Assembly (NCBI GenBank): GCA_905221605.1
Contig: CAJNDS010002175.1
Location: 64,001 to 128,000, forward strand
DNA from: Symbiodinium natans
Taxonomy: Eukaryota; Sar; Dinophyceae; Suessiales; Symbiodiniaceae
Direction: 5' to 3'
DNA length: 64,000 nucleotides
Part shown: in pieces, positions 33,101 to 42,800 of the stretch
Position numbering within the stretch: position 1 is the stretch's first letter
How the letters are laid out: every line of letters starts with the position of its first letter
Notes under the pieces: generated by a model
What the model saw: the letters and a program-made list of their open reading frames with translations, nothing else
Databases searched by the model: none
Told to the model about the DNA's origin: nothing
Program-made: the position numbers and the translations under genes

Positions 33101-36100
33101 CAACTAAGCTTTTTTGAAAACTTATAAAATTTAAAATATACAGAGAGGGCAAGAGGCAGAGAGAGAGAGAGAGAACAAACAAAGAGCGAGAGGGCAGGTT
33201 CATTTTCTCAAATCACCCGGGGTTTTGTCTGGGAAGTTGGCCGTTGCCTGACAAGGCAGCGTAGTGCAGCGGCCGCCAACCTGCCGCGTCCTTGTGGTCC
33301 ACACCTTAGCTGTCCAGTACCTATAGGGGTTTTAAAGGTTAATCTTTGGGATTTGAAGGGGAATATTGAATATTTTAACCCAGAAAGGTTAAAGGTTACC
33401 TGCTCTACTACTGAGACACTTCTGAGGCCCATCCGGTGGAGGAAGTGTGCCACCACATCGTCTGCTCCACTGCCGGGCTTGTCCTGGGTGGATGTTCGGG
33501 CTTGGGGTTTGGCGTTTTGGGGTCTCTAAAAGAATTAAGGCATCACAAGGAAGCCACAATCATCTATCCAATTATGGTTGAGGGTCCCTCCGAAAGAGAC
33601 CCCTTCAGTTTTCAAAATCCACCCCCGCAAATTTATGAACAGCAGTGCATCCCTAAACCCTAAGCCCTAAACCCGTAAAACCCGAACTTACAGCCTCAAG
33701 ACAAAGATGCGTAGGCCTTCTGTGTGATCCACTTAGGACCTGGAATTTCGATGGGCTTTCAAATGGCTTTCTAAGCCCAAAAGTCGCTAAAAAGGTTCAG
33801 TGTACATACACCCTTAACCCTAAGCGCTAAACCCCCTCAACCCTAAACCCCCTTGAAACCTAAACCCTAAACCCTAAACCTAAACCGACACACCCTCGTC
33901 CCTAAGACAAGGCTGTTTGAACACGATTTAGGCTCTAGGGTTAGTCAACCCTAAACCCTAAACCCTAAACCCTAAATCCTAAACCCTAAGCCCTTTAGGG
34001 GCCCTGTGTGTGCAGTTGAAGGCCCGACGAACAGAAGGCATCTTTAAGGTTCAAGGTTTTGGGTTTAGGGGTTAAGGTTCACGGCTTCGGGTTTAAGAGG
34101 TCTGTTTTATTTACTGTTATTTTGAATCTATATATATATATATATGCTTTTTTTTTGGGGGGGAGGGTGTCTAGGGCCAGGTGATCTGTTTTCCTCACGA
34201 AACCTCCTTCAGAGCCACCCGGTGGCTGGCAAACCCGAAACCTGAACCGTACTAATCCGCTTGGTGTGGCTGCACTCAGGAGGGTAGCTGAAAATTAAAC
34301 CTTGAGCAGCCTAATTAAGAAACCCAATAAACCCAAGAAGGGTAAGGATCTAAAGTTACGGTAAAGTACCACAAAGTGGTGTGGCCAGTGCAGTATACAG
34401 ATGCTCTGGAAGTCCCTGAACCCTATGAACTATAAACCAAGAACCCCCTAAACCCTAAACCCTAAACCCTAAACCCTAAACCCTAAACCCTAAACCCTGA
34501 ACCCTGAACCCTGAACCCTGAACCCTGAACCCTGAACCCTAAACCCTAAACCCTAAACCCTAAACCCTATAAACCCTATAAACCCTAAACCCTGAACCTT
34601 CAGCGCCCAGTGTCGGGGACAATGTCGACCACCCCTTCCATGTTGAAGCCGCGTAAGTGCACGGACTGGAGGTTGAGGTGGCGGCGGTAGCTCGACAGGT
34701 CGCCAGCCCTTGGGGTTTAGGGTTTAGGGTTTAGGGTTTAGGGCTTAGGGTTTAGGGTTTAGGGTTTAGGGCTACTGGGACTTAGGGCCCCTACTTCCCT
34801 CATTCCCTACCAAGAGCCAGCCCAGTCTTTCGCTTTAACACCCTACGAAGAACCCTTGCAGTCTCGCGTTTTAGCACTGCTAGGGGGCTGGAGCGACAGC
34901 AGCAGCTTCCGCTTCACGATCCTTAGCTTTGGAGTAGACCCTGGTTTAAGGTTTAAGGTTTAGGGTTTAGGGTTTAGGGTTTAGGGTTTCGGTATAATTA
35001 GCCATAATGGGAGCCCAAGACCAAAAAAAAATATATACTTTTTAGGTAATAATTAGCTATAATAGGAGACCAAAAAAAGAAAGTATCAAAGTATAGTACT
35101 CCAAGACCCAGGATCGTCATCATCACCGCGGCGAGCTTGGCACGGTCGCCCTCCACGCTGAACTCACCCTCGCCCACAGGGCCGGTCACAAACCTTGCTT
35201 GGCTGAACTCAGGAGGGTAGCTATAAATTAAAGTTGTAGCTGCCTTATTAAGAAACCCAATAAACCCAAAAAGGGTCAGGATCTAAAGTTACGGTAAAAG
35301 TACCACAAAGCTTGGTAGCCCCTAAGCCTTAAGAACCCTGAACCCTTACTGTTTTAAATAGGTTGCCCTAAGAATCCTATAAGGGGGCTGTATGACAAGA
35401 GTCTACAAAAAAGGTAGGTGTTGGGTTTTGAAGGTAAACCTTAAACCCTTAGCTCTAAACCTTAGTATTTTAACCAGGGTACACTTTTGGAGTTTAGGTG
35501 TACTGTTTATAAGGGAACCTTGAACCCCAACAAAACGGGGCGACAGGATACCACCAGGCCACCAAGAGACGACAGCGCCGTGCCTACCACCCGAAGGGTC
35601 GTAGATCCCTGTATGAGAACCCACGTGTCATGTTGAGAGAGCTCGCGCGATGCTCGCTCAAGCCTACACCACCCTCTACGTGACCAAGTCGTCCCATTCA
35701 GCACCCTTCCTTCAGCATGGCAGTCCAGCGTAGGGCACAGGGCAAAGAAGTAGCGGCACTTGGCGATATAGGCTGGGATGCTATTGATGGCCTTCACCTG
35801 ATTGTTGCCTCCCTCGCCCGCGGAGATGTAGCCTTCCAGCTTCTCCAGCTGTGGGACAGAGAAGTAGTCGTACCATAAGAACCTAGGTAGCCCCTTTGAA
35901 CTCTCTGCGCAGTTTTGGTTTACTAGGGTTTAGGGTTTAGGGTTTAGGGTCTTAACCCCAACAGAGAAAAAATCCCAAGGGCCAGCCCAGGAACAGAGGC
36001 TTCGACTGGAACTCTTGGAAAGGGATGGATTTGGCCTTGGTAGCCCAGCAACCATATCATCATAAGGGCACCCTGTTTAGGGTTTAGGGTTTAGGGTTTA

Positions 36101-37277
36101 GGGTTTAGGGTTTAGGGTTTAGGGTTTAGGGTTTAGGGTTTAGGGCTACCAAGTGGCCGTGGGGATGCAGGTTTCGGTCACAAAGTCCAGGGGAACCACA
36201 CCCTGGCTGGTCAGGACATGCTTCATGGCATCCTTCAAAACCTGGGCTGCTCTGTCACTTAGGGGTTAGAGGGGCTTATAGGGTTTAAGAGAGGGGTTTA
36301 GGGTTTAGGGTTTAGGGTTTAGGGTTTAGGTTGGGCTTATGGAGTTTATGGTCTGTAGAGCTTCTAGGGCTTCATATTACAGGGCTTATAGGGTTGTTCA
36401 GGTACTTCTTCGGTTCTGGTAGAGCCGGAGCCCAGAAACACCGCACAACGAGTAACGCGTAGACCACCGCACAGCCCCTAAACCCTAATCCCTGAACCCT
36501 GAACCCTGAACCCTAAACCCTACAACCTAAACCCTAAACCCTAAACCCTAAACCCTATAAACCCTAAACCCTAAACCCTAAACCCTAAACCCTAAACCTA
36601 GGAGCTTGCATTTGCTTGAAGTCTGGATCAGGGTGATCCTGGGCAACCCACTGATGTGAGACAAAGCCGGCGTTACCCAGACGGTCATCGAAAATCTCGA
36701 CGATACCTCGGGCCTGCACGGGTGAGGGTTCAGGGTTCAGGGTTCAGGGTTCAGGGTTCAGGGTTCAGGGTTCAGGGTTCAGGTTTTAGGGTTTAGGGTT
36801 TAGGGCTGCCTTTTAGGGTTTACTTGGAGGATCGGCGACTTACTAAGGAACTGTTCGGGGGCTGCAGGTTTAGGCTCCTAGACCCTAAACCCTAAACCCT
36901 AAACCTCTACACCCGAAACCCGAAACCCCAAACCCCAAACCCTAAAGCCTAAAGCCTAAACCCTGAACCCTGAACCCTGAACCCTAAACCCTAAACTCTA
37001 AACCCCAAACCCTAAACCCTAAACCCTAAACCCCAAGCCCTAAGCCCTAAGCCCTAAGCCCTAAGCCCTAAGCCCTGAGCCCTAAGCCCTAAGCCCTAAG
37101 CCCTAAGCCCTAAGCCCTAAGCCCTAAGCCCTAAGCCCTAAGCCCTAAGCCCTAAGCCCTAAGCCCTAAGCCCTAAGCCCTAAGCCCTGCCTTCAGCTCC
37201 TCATGCGGCTCGAGCTTGACCATCTCCATTAGTCGGTCAGCAGCGACTGTGTACATGGGGAACAGCCCCTGGGCGAC
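28242..37277 (-). CDS. large ankyrin-repeat protein, at least 21 exons
   Basis: Minus strand, stop TAG at 28244-28242. Exons: 37277-37191, 36713-36606, 36241-36158, 36035-35995, 35882-35571, 35193-35116, 34921-34889, 34708-34615, 33483-33420, 33304-33248, 32755-32680, 32090-31987, 31465-31347, 31081-about 30992, two approximate exons near 30657-30563 and 30330-30200, then 30068-29973, 29339-29250, 28827-28749, 28565-28493, 28345-28242. Protein marks: PHEELKARGIVEIFDDRLGN and GFVSHQW; YDYFSVPQLEKLEGY; WSRRGWCRLERASRELSQHD; YRRHLNLQSVHLRGFN; ankyrin units AAGWRPLHYAALSGN, LLKQRADPNRR, PPWVSPLDLAVFY, YGCTPLM and GARLDIRNCRGFTAADFARG; end LALSEDYFEI. Ankyrin repeats bind partner proteins; the N-terminal part belongs to a dinoflagellate family of unknown function. 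All 17 resolved joins keep frame: 8 GC, 7 GT, 2 GA donors, always AG|G. The true start may lie upstream of 37277. Confidence 0.88.
28366..28487. repeat. TTTAGGG array forming an ankyrin-gene intron, with 15-bp flanking duplication
   Basis: About 17 heptamers between two copies of GGCTGGCCTCTGGCA (left ending about 28353, right about 28487-28500). On the minus strand each copy reads TGCCAGAGGCCAGCC. The AG|GC inside it gives donor GC in the first copy and acceptor AG in the second, joining FARG|QPIPEFLQ exactly. Confidence 0.92.
28566..28744. mobile_element. introner element family A with CCCTAAA array, ankyrin-gene intron
   Basis: Ends CTCGGAAGCCC and GGGGCTCCCAAG are diverged family A termini. 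AAGC is duplicated at 28562-28565 and 28745-28748 (GCTT on the coding strand). The splice GCTT..GAG|GCTT gives YEGAAALIAAGARLD in frame. The internal array (28600-28708) is itself flanked by two copies of TAAGGGTACC. Confidence 0.88.
28837..28988. repeat. TTTAGGG array with TTTCGGG variants
   Basis: About 14 TTTAGGG units, then alternating TTTCGGG/TTTAGGG, in an intron of the ankyrin gene. Confidence 0.93.
29344..29440. repeat. TTTAGGG array with 16-bp flanking duplication
   Basis: Flanked on both sides by GGTACCTTTCGGGGGG (29336-29351 and about 29439-29455). A shortened third copy GGTACCTTTCGG follows near 29460. The left copy forms the 3' end of the ankyrin intron (minus: CGAAAG|GTACC). 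Confidence 0.9.
30084..30115. repeat. 32-bp homopolymer G tract
   Basis: Uninterrupted G run in the intron just upstream (minus strand) of the exon starting at 30068. Confidence 0.9.
30880..30979. repeat. TTTAGGG array
   Basis: About 14 perfect heptamers immediately beside the ankyrin exon ending near 30992. Confidence 0.95.
31092..31350. repeat. CCCTAAA / CCCCCTAAA mixed array
   Basis: Starts and ends as CCCTAAA, with a central block of the 8-bp variant CCCCCTAA. It fills the ankyrin intron between exons at 31347 and 31081. The exons on both sides carry related words (CCTCGAGGG-type and CCTCCAGGGG). Confidence 0.9.
33020..33080. repeat. TA-rich microsatellite in intron
   Basis: (TATA/CATA)n run inside the ankyrin-gene intron 32756-33247. 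It interrupts an apparent old family C element (AAAGGTTACCTACG..CAACTAAGC near 33080-33112). Confidence 0.75.
33305..33415. mobile_element. introner element family C, copy in ankyrin gene
   Basis: Left CTTAGCTGTCCAGTACCTAT and right GGTTACCTGCTCTACTACTG. ACAC is duplicated at 33301-33304 and 33416-33419. The coding-strand intron GTGT-CTCAGTAG..CAGCTAAG restores MGLRSVDHKDAAGW. It is homologous over its length to 40091-40197, which splits a different gene. Confidence 0.93.
34270..34376. mobile_element. element family D, copy with 8-bp target duplication
   Basis: CTGCACTCAGGAGGGTAGCTG..GGTAAAGTACCACAAAG, flanked by TGGTGTGG at 34262-34269 and 34377-34384, a perfect 8-bp duplication. It lies in the long ankyrin intron 33484-34614. 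Homologues are at 35203-35310 and 56964-57076. Confidence 0.9.
34445..34600. repeat. CCCTAAA array with CCCTGAA block
   Basis: CCCTAAA units at both ends and seven consecutive CCCTGAA units in the middle (about 34494-34543). Confidence 0.93.
35194..35566. mobile_element. family A introner with nested family D element, ankyrin intron
   Basis: The outer element has CTTGGTAGCCC-type ends. Its target duplication is AAAC (35190-35193) and AGAC (35567-35570), GTTT/GTCT on the coding strand. Nested at 35203-35310 is a family D element flanked by CTTGG at 35198-35202 and 35311-35315. Despite the nesting, splicing GTCT..CAAG|GTTT joins VGTALSFVTGPVGEGEF in frame. Confidence 0.85.
35203..35310. mobile_element. 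element family D, nested copy
   Basis: Matches 34270-34376 nearly throughout (ACTCAGGAGGGTAGCT, TTAAGAAACCCAATAAACCC, GATCTAAAGTTACGGTAAA). It is inserted at the very end of a family A element. Confidence 0.92.
36036..36153. mobile_element. introner element family A with perfect 4-bp duplication, ankyrin intron
   Basis: Ends CTTGGTAGCCCAGCAACC and AGGGCTACCAAG. TGGC is duplicated at 36032-36035 and 36154-36157 (GCCA on the coding strand). Intron GCCACTTGG..CCAAG|GCCA joins ETCIPTAKSIPFQEFQ in frame with a GC donor. About ten TTTAGGG units fill the centre. Confidence 0.95.
36725..36806. repeat. TTCAGGG array
   Basis: Eight to nine consecutive TTCAGGG units, then TTTAGGG. A homogenised variant-heptamer block. 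Confidence 0.93.
36882..37188. repeat. mixed array with long CCCTAAG block
   Basis: CCCTAAA, CCCCAAA and CCCTGAA units, followed at about 37022-37188 by some 23 consecutive CCCTAAG units. It directly abuts the exon ending at 37191. Confidence 0.95.
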
Positions 37278-37289
37278 CTGTTTGGGGTT

Positions 37290-39400
37290 TAGGGTTTAGG
37301 GTTTGGGGTTTGGGGTTTGGGTTTAGCCTAAACCCTAAACCCTAATGTTGAATGGTTATTTGGGTCAAAGATGCGGTGAAAAGGCCTGCTTGGATCAACC
37401 ACGACCTAGGGTGTAGCGTTTGGGGCTCAGGCAATTGTGTACCGTTCTGCTGGCTTCCTTGGCCTACTTAGTGCATCACACGTTCACGTGGAATGAAGAG
37501 TGTAGGAAAGTTTGCGAAACACAAAAAGCTATAAATCCAGAACGCATGATCCACAAAGCCAATCCAAATAACCATTGCTTGCATTGCATCTACTGCAGCT
37601 GTTGCACGATAGGCTGCGCTACTGACTGTTGAGTTCGTTCAGACTTAGTTGCACTCTCCACGATAAAAAACACTCTTTTTTGGACATGTCTAATGGTGTC
37701 CAGCAAAAACTTCAACCCTGAACCCTACACCCTCAAGCTATGCAGCCCAAGATACATGCACGAAGACGGCACTATCACTACCATGAGTGTGGCAGCTTCG
37801 TACCCCTTTTTAGGGTTTAGGGTTTAGGGATTAGGGTTACTTACAAGGGAAGCCTGAACCAACACAAAGGAATGGATACCACTGGGCTACCAAGAAAAAA
37901 GTGCATGAGTAGTACTGTTTCAGGAGGGAAAGCAGCCATCACGAAACCGCGACAGCCCTTGAATCCGATCTCATAATCCTAACCCTATAATCGGAAAGGG
38001 TTTAGATTGGTGTAGGGTTTAGGGCTTAGGGTTGAGGGTTTAGGGTACCACTTCGGAAGTAAACATACTAGTGTGCCTGTGAGATTCAATTCAGGACCGT
38101 TGTCGCCCAAAACTTCAACCCCTAAAGCCCCTTTGTTAAAAACCTGAACTTTTCCGGACAGTGAAGGGTTTAGGGTTTAGGGTTTAGGGTCTGGGGTTTA
38201 GGGCTAGAACACTCTGATCACATCATCCTTTGATGCATGCAAGCTGCCTGTGCACAAGCTAAACCCTAAACCCTAAACCCTAAACCCTAAACCCTAAACC
38301 CTAAACCCTAAACCCTAAACCCTAAGTACGATGCCCAGCCGCGTCATCTGTCTCGGCCAGTAAGCTGGCGTCAATCCCCAGAGCTGCCCGGGACATTCCC
38401 GGTAGGCATCGCATCATGGGATTCGGAGAATTTTTTTGTTGTTGTAGGGTTTAGGGTTTAGGGTTTAGGGTTTAGGGTTTAGGGTTTAGGGTTTAGGGTT
38501 TAGGGTTTAGGGTTTAGGGTTTAGGGTTTAGGGTTCAGGGTTTAGGGTTTAGGGCTTAGGGTTTAGGGTTTAGGGTTGCAAGGAATGCCTCTGCTCCTGA
38601 TGGAGGATCGTAAGATAGAGTTTGAAAACCCCGAACCCTAAAACCCCACACCCTAAACCCAAAGCCCAACACCCACACCCTAGCAGACCTAGCAGCCCTA
38701 GCAGCCCTAAACCCTAAAACTTGCTAAGGACTTTTACGGCTTTCGGACTCTTACGGCTTCAGGGTTTAGGGCTTTAGGGCCTTCAGGGCTTAGGGATTAT
38801 AGGATTGTTTTGGGCTTTACGGCTTTAGGACTTGTAGGGGAAAACAGTTCTAGGCGAAGTTTCAGTGACTCTGGCTGCCTTCAGCCATCCAGCACGTGCT
38901 TGAACCACACACACAAAGAAGTGAGCGTGCAAATGTGGAGTTCTCGACATCTATCGTACAACTTGGGTGACCATGTTACTACCCAAGCTTAGCTAGGAAC
39001 CTGGTTTTGCGGCCTGAGACGGTGTCGGGAGACAGGTGTTAGATGGCTCCCCACAGTCGGGCCAAAGCTGCTTTCGAGGCTACTTAGTCTGCATCCCAAC
39101 CTTCACAGCTTCTGCGCCAGATCACAGCAAACCCTACACCCTTCAACCCTAAACCCTCAGACCCTTAAACCCTTAGACTCCAAACCCCCCAAAGATGTCC
39201 CAAAATTTTCGGGAGCTGCCGACGTCAACAAGGCCGCTGCGCCACTTTTGCGCCGACAATTGGCTGAAAGAAAGCACCGAGTCTCTCAGTCTATCGCATC
39301 TTTTCTGGTGGTGACGAAATGAACCCGGGGGGAGTCAGGGTTAAGATACCCGAAGAAAGGTTTTGAGTAGTAACCCTAAACCCTAAACCCCAAACCCTAA
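37290..39400. other. spacer with arrays and uncertain exon pieces
   Basis: Arrays at 38265-38327 and 38446-38577. A possible TIR element at 37349-37577 (ends AATGGTTATTTGGG and TCCAAATAACCATT) contains a 70-codon plus-strand frame (37420-37632) of no known family. A family A-like element spans about 37801-37893. Minus-strand readings near 38400-38330 (LPGMSRAALGIDASLLAET) and 39300-39200 (QKRCDRLRDSVLSFSQLSAQ) look protein-like and could be upstream ankyrin-gene exons or another gene. Confidence 0.45.
38446..38577. repeat. TTTAGGG array
   Basis: About 18 heptamers with single TTCAGGG and CTTAGGG variants. Confidence 0.95.
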
Positions 39401-39404
39401 ACCC

Positions 39405-39645
39405 AGTATTCCACCTCTTCGGCTTCATTTAGTCTCCAGGATGCAGGGCTCCGGCAATTGCAGCGCCCGTAGTGAGGCTCCGGACTCAGATGAACCCTAA
39501 ACCCTAAACCCTAAACCCTAAACCCTAAACCCTAAACCCTAAACCCTAAACCCTAAACCCTAAACCCTAAACCCTAAGACGGACCTCGTGCCTACGAAGG
39601 TCACGAGGCGCCAGGTCCTCAAGTCCTAGGAGGGGTTTAGGATTT
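39405..39645 (-). CDS. possible leucine-rich exons
   Basis: Two minus-strand pieces separated by a CCCTAAA array (39492-39577): LEDLAPRDLRRHEVRL (about 39632-39582) and ESGASLRALQLPEPCILE (about 39485-39425). Leucine spacing is compatible with leucine-rich repeats, but too little is present to be sure. They lie just downstream of the stop of the Gfo/Idh-like gene on the same strand. Confidence 0.35.
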
Positions 39646-39898
39646 TGGGTTTGAGGTTTCGTGTTTAAGGTTTAGGGGTTTATCGAGGTTAGGGATTAGG
39701 GGTCTAGGGATAAGGGTTAAGGCGCTTAAGGTTTCGGGTTTACTTACGGTTGAAACCCTCATACCTAATCCCTAAACCCGAATCCTTGCGATCCTCAGGC
39801 GAGCGCAGCTCTCACCTCACTTCTCCAATAACCAGGGGAGAAAAAAAGGTTAAACGTTAATATTCCTACTAAATAAGGAAACCCAAGAAGTTTCAAGT

Positions 39899-42800
39899 TC
39901 AACTAAAGGCGAAGTAGGTCACTTGTTCGTCAAGCATGTCTGCCAGCTTCAAAGTTTCCACGGCAATGTCGATGGTAGCCACTCCTTCCGCGGGCTGCCC
40001 AAAGAGGATGCTGGACAGGACTCGTTGCTTCAAGGCCAGGTACTCATCTGATTGCAGGAAGAAGTAAGGCATAACCTCCGGATTCGCTTCCTTAGCTGTC
40101 CAGTACTTTAAGGGGTTTTAACGGTTCAACCTGCGAAATTTGAAGGGGAAGATTTTAACCCAAAAGGGTTAAAAAGGTTACCTACTCTACTACTGAGCTT
40201 CTTGCTGCACCTTCATCCGAGACATGAGATCATCATCGGGCGTCTGTGATCTGAACACTTCTTCGCCCTTCACTGAGACGATGGCGATGGCGCTGGACCC
40301 GCCGCAGCGGTCGGCCTTCACCGTGAGCTGCTGCCCCTGCTTCGTGGTGACTCTGAAAGCCAACCTTCAAAGGGGTCAAAGGGGTTTAGGGTACCTACCG
40401 AGAGCATATGGCCCCTGACTGCTGACATCCCTCTCAAGATGCACAGGAAGATGCCGTGAGCCACATTAGTCCAAGACAAGTAGCTTCGCTCCTGAGCCCC
40501 AAACCCTTATTAACCATAAACCCTAAACCCCAAGCACTCAACCCTTGTGAATCACTTATGAACCCTAAACCCGCTTGCATCTTCAAGGAACTTCACGAAA
40601 TCTGTGAAGCCTCCCAAGGTTCGCAGCTCTGACTCCGCGAAGAGCACCTTCAGGGACTCCACCGTGTCGCAAGAGACCTCGCAGAAGCTCACGGAGCCTT
40701 AGGGCTCGAGGGCTTTTAGGGTTGTAGGGTTTAGGCTTTTAGGGTCTACAGGGTTTTTTAGGGTTTAGGGTTTAGGGGTCCTAAGGGCATCTACCCTCAA
40801 CCCTAAACCCTAAACCGTAAACCCTAAACCCTAGACCCTAAACCCCCAAAGCACCACAAGAGGCCTCGCAGAAGGTCACGAGCAAAGCCAGCTCGTGCAC
40901 CATCATGTTCTTCATCATGCCCTCTCGGCAACGCGAGAAGCACTCCTCCTTGGGAACGGGGTTTAGGGTTTAGGGTTTAGGGTTTAGGGTTTAGGGTTTA
41001 GGGTTTAGGGTTGAGGGTTGAGGGTTGAGGGTTTAGGGCTAGGGTTTCGGGTTTCGGGTTTAGGTACTGCATGCTACGAAAAACGTCCCCAGGAGGGTGA
41101 AGTTGGATCTTCACCCCCTTGGTGGGCGCATTTGGGGGTCATTTGGTCCCCGAAGCCTATTAATTAGCTTAAGAACCCCCCCCCCAACAAATATTCTTCC
41201 TTATAAGGGTAATATAGGGATTAGTATTTTTCTTATTCTATTCTTCCTTATAAGGGTAATATAGGGATTAGTATTTTTCTTATTCTATTAGGGTAATATA
41301 GGGAGTATAGTGCTTTTTTCATATTCTTTCATGGGGTTCTTAAAGCAAATGGTCGGAAGCTCCAGCTCATCCGGCTTGAAGGCATTGTTGTGGATGAAGG
41401 TCAGCTCCGCCCCGGGCGTGCGTGCCTCTACCTCCCGCGCTAAGGACACGTATCGCCTTGGTAGACAAAAGTAGCCATCTTTGAATAAAACCCTAAACCC
41501 TAAACCCTAAACCCTAAACCCTAAACCCTAAACCCTAAACACTTGTTTCTTGCAAAGGGAACCTTGAACCAACAAAAGGGGAAAAAGGGTGCCACTGGGC
41601 GACCAAGTCTCGCAACGTTCTTGTTGTATCCAAGATAGACAGGGACGCCCGCCTGGGCAGACCCTGAACCCTAAACCCTAAACCCTAAACCCTAAACCCT
41701 GACCCTAAACCCTAAACCCTAAACCCTAAACCCTAAACCCTAAAGCCTAAAGCCTAAAGCCTAAACCCTAAACCCTAAACCCTAAACCGCCTGGGCAGCC
41801 TGCTGCCTCATGGCCTCCAGCTCGCCTGCCGTCGTGGCTCCCGGCTTCTCCAGGTAGATGTGTGAGATCTTCTTGAGGCACTGCCTAGGCTTCCCCAGCA
41901 CTAAACCCTAAACCCTAAACCCTAAACCCTAAACCCTAAACCCTAAACCCTAAACCCTAAACCCTAAACCCTAAACCCTAAACCCTAAACCCTAAGCTCG
42001 GTCACGTCCGGCATCTTCCGTCATTGCCGTGTTTACCTCGGCCTCTTCGTAGAAACCCGAAACCCTGAAAAGCCCCACCAAAGCAACAAAGGAGGCAACA
42101 GGCCTAATCCCTAAACCCTAAACCCTGAACCCCGAATCCTATAAGCCCTAAACTCTAGACCCTAAATCCTATAAACCCTATAAACCCTACAAACCCTATA
42201 AACCCTATAAACCGTATCAACCCTGAACCCTGAACCGTGAACCCTGAACCCAAAACCCTAAACCCAAAACCCTAAATCCTAAACCTAAACCCTAAACCCT
42301 AAACCCTAAAAGCATCCTCGGGGCTGGAAGAGCTTGGGATTCTCTGCAGCGCGCCCCGCAATGAGTGCCAAGGCCTTCCCGGCCTTGCACGCCGGCAGCC
42401 TAGGTTGGGGTCTAGGGTTTAGGGTTTAGGGTTGAGGGTTGAGGGTTTAGGGTTTGGGGTTTGGGGTTTGGGGTTTAGGGTTTGCTGATGCAAATCAGGG
42501 TGGATTTAGGGCCTGCTCTTCAACGATCGGGCGAAGGGCTTTGGATTTCTTCCTGCAACTCCGGGGTAGGGTTTTGGGCTTGACTAGTTTAGGCTTGACT
42601 AAATAGACACAACCGACCCTCCAGACCCTAGAGACTCAGCACACTCTAGACACCCTATAAACCGTACAGACCCCACTATGCATCCTTTTGAGCACTACAG
42701 ACCCTGTAAACTCTGTGAAACCCCCCTAAAACCGAAACCCTAAGCCCGAAACCCTAGACCCTAATCCCTAAGCCCTAATCCTAACCCTAAACCCTAAACC

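Noticed and set aside
37420-37632. Plus-strand ORF with a hydrophobic start and many cysteines
   Set aside because: It lies inside a possible inverted-repeat element, on the strand opposite to the genes, with no recognisable family; mentioned only under the spacer entry.
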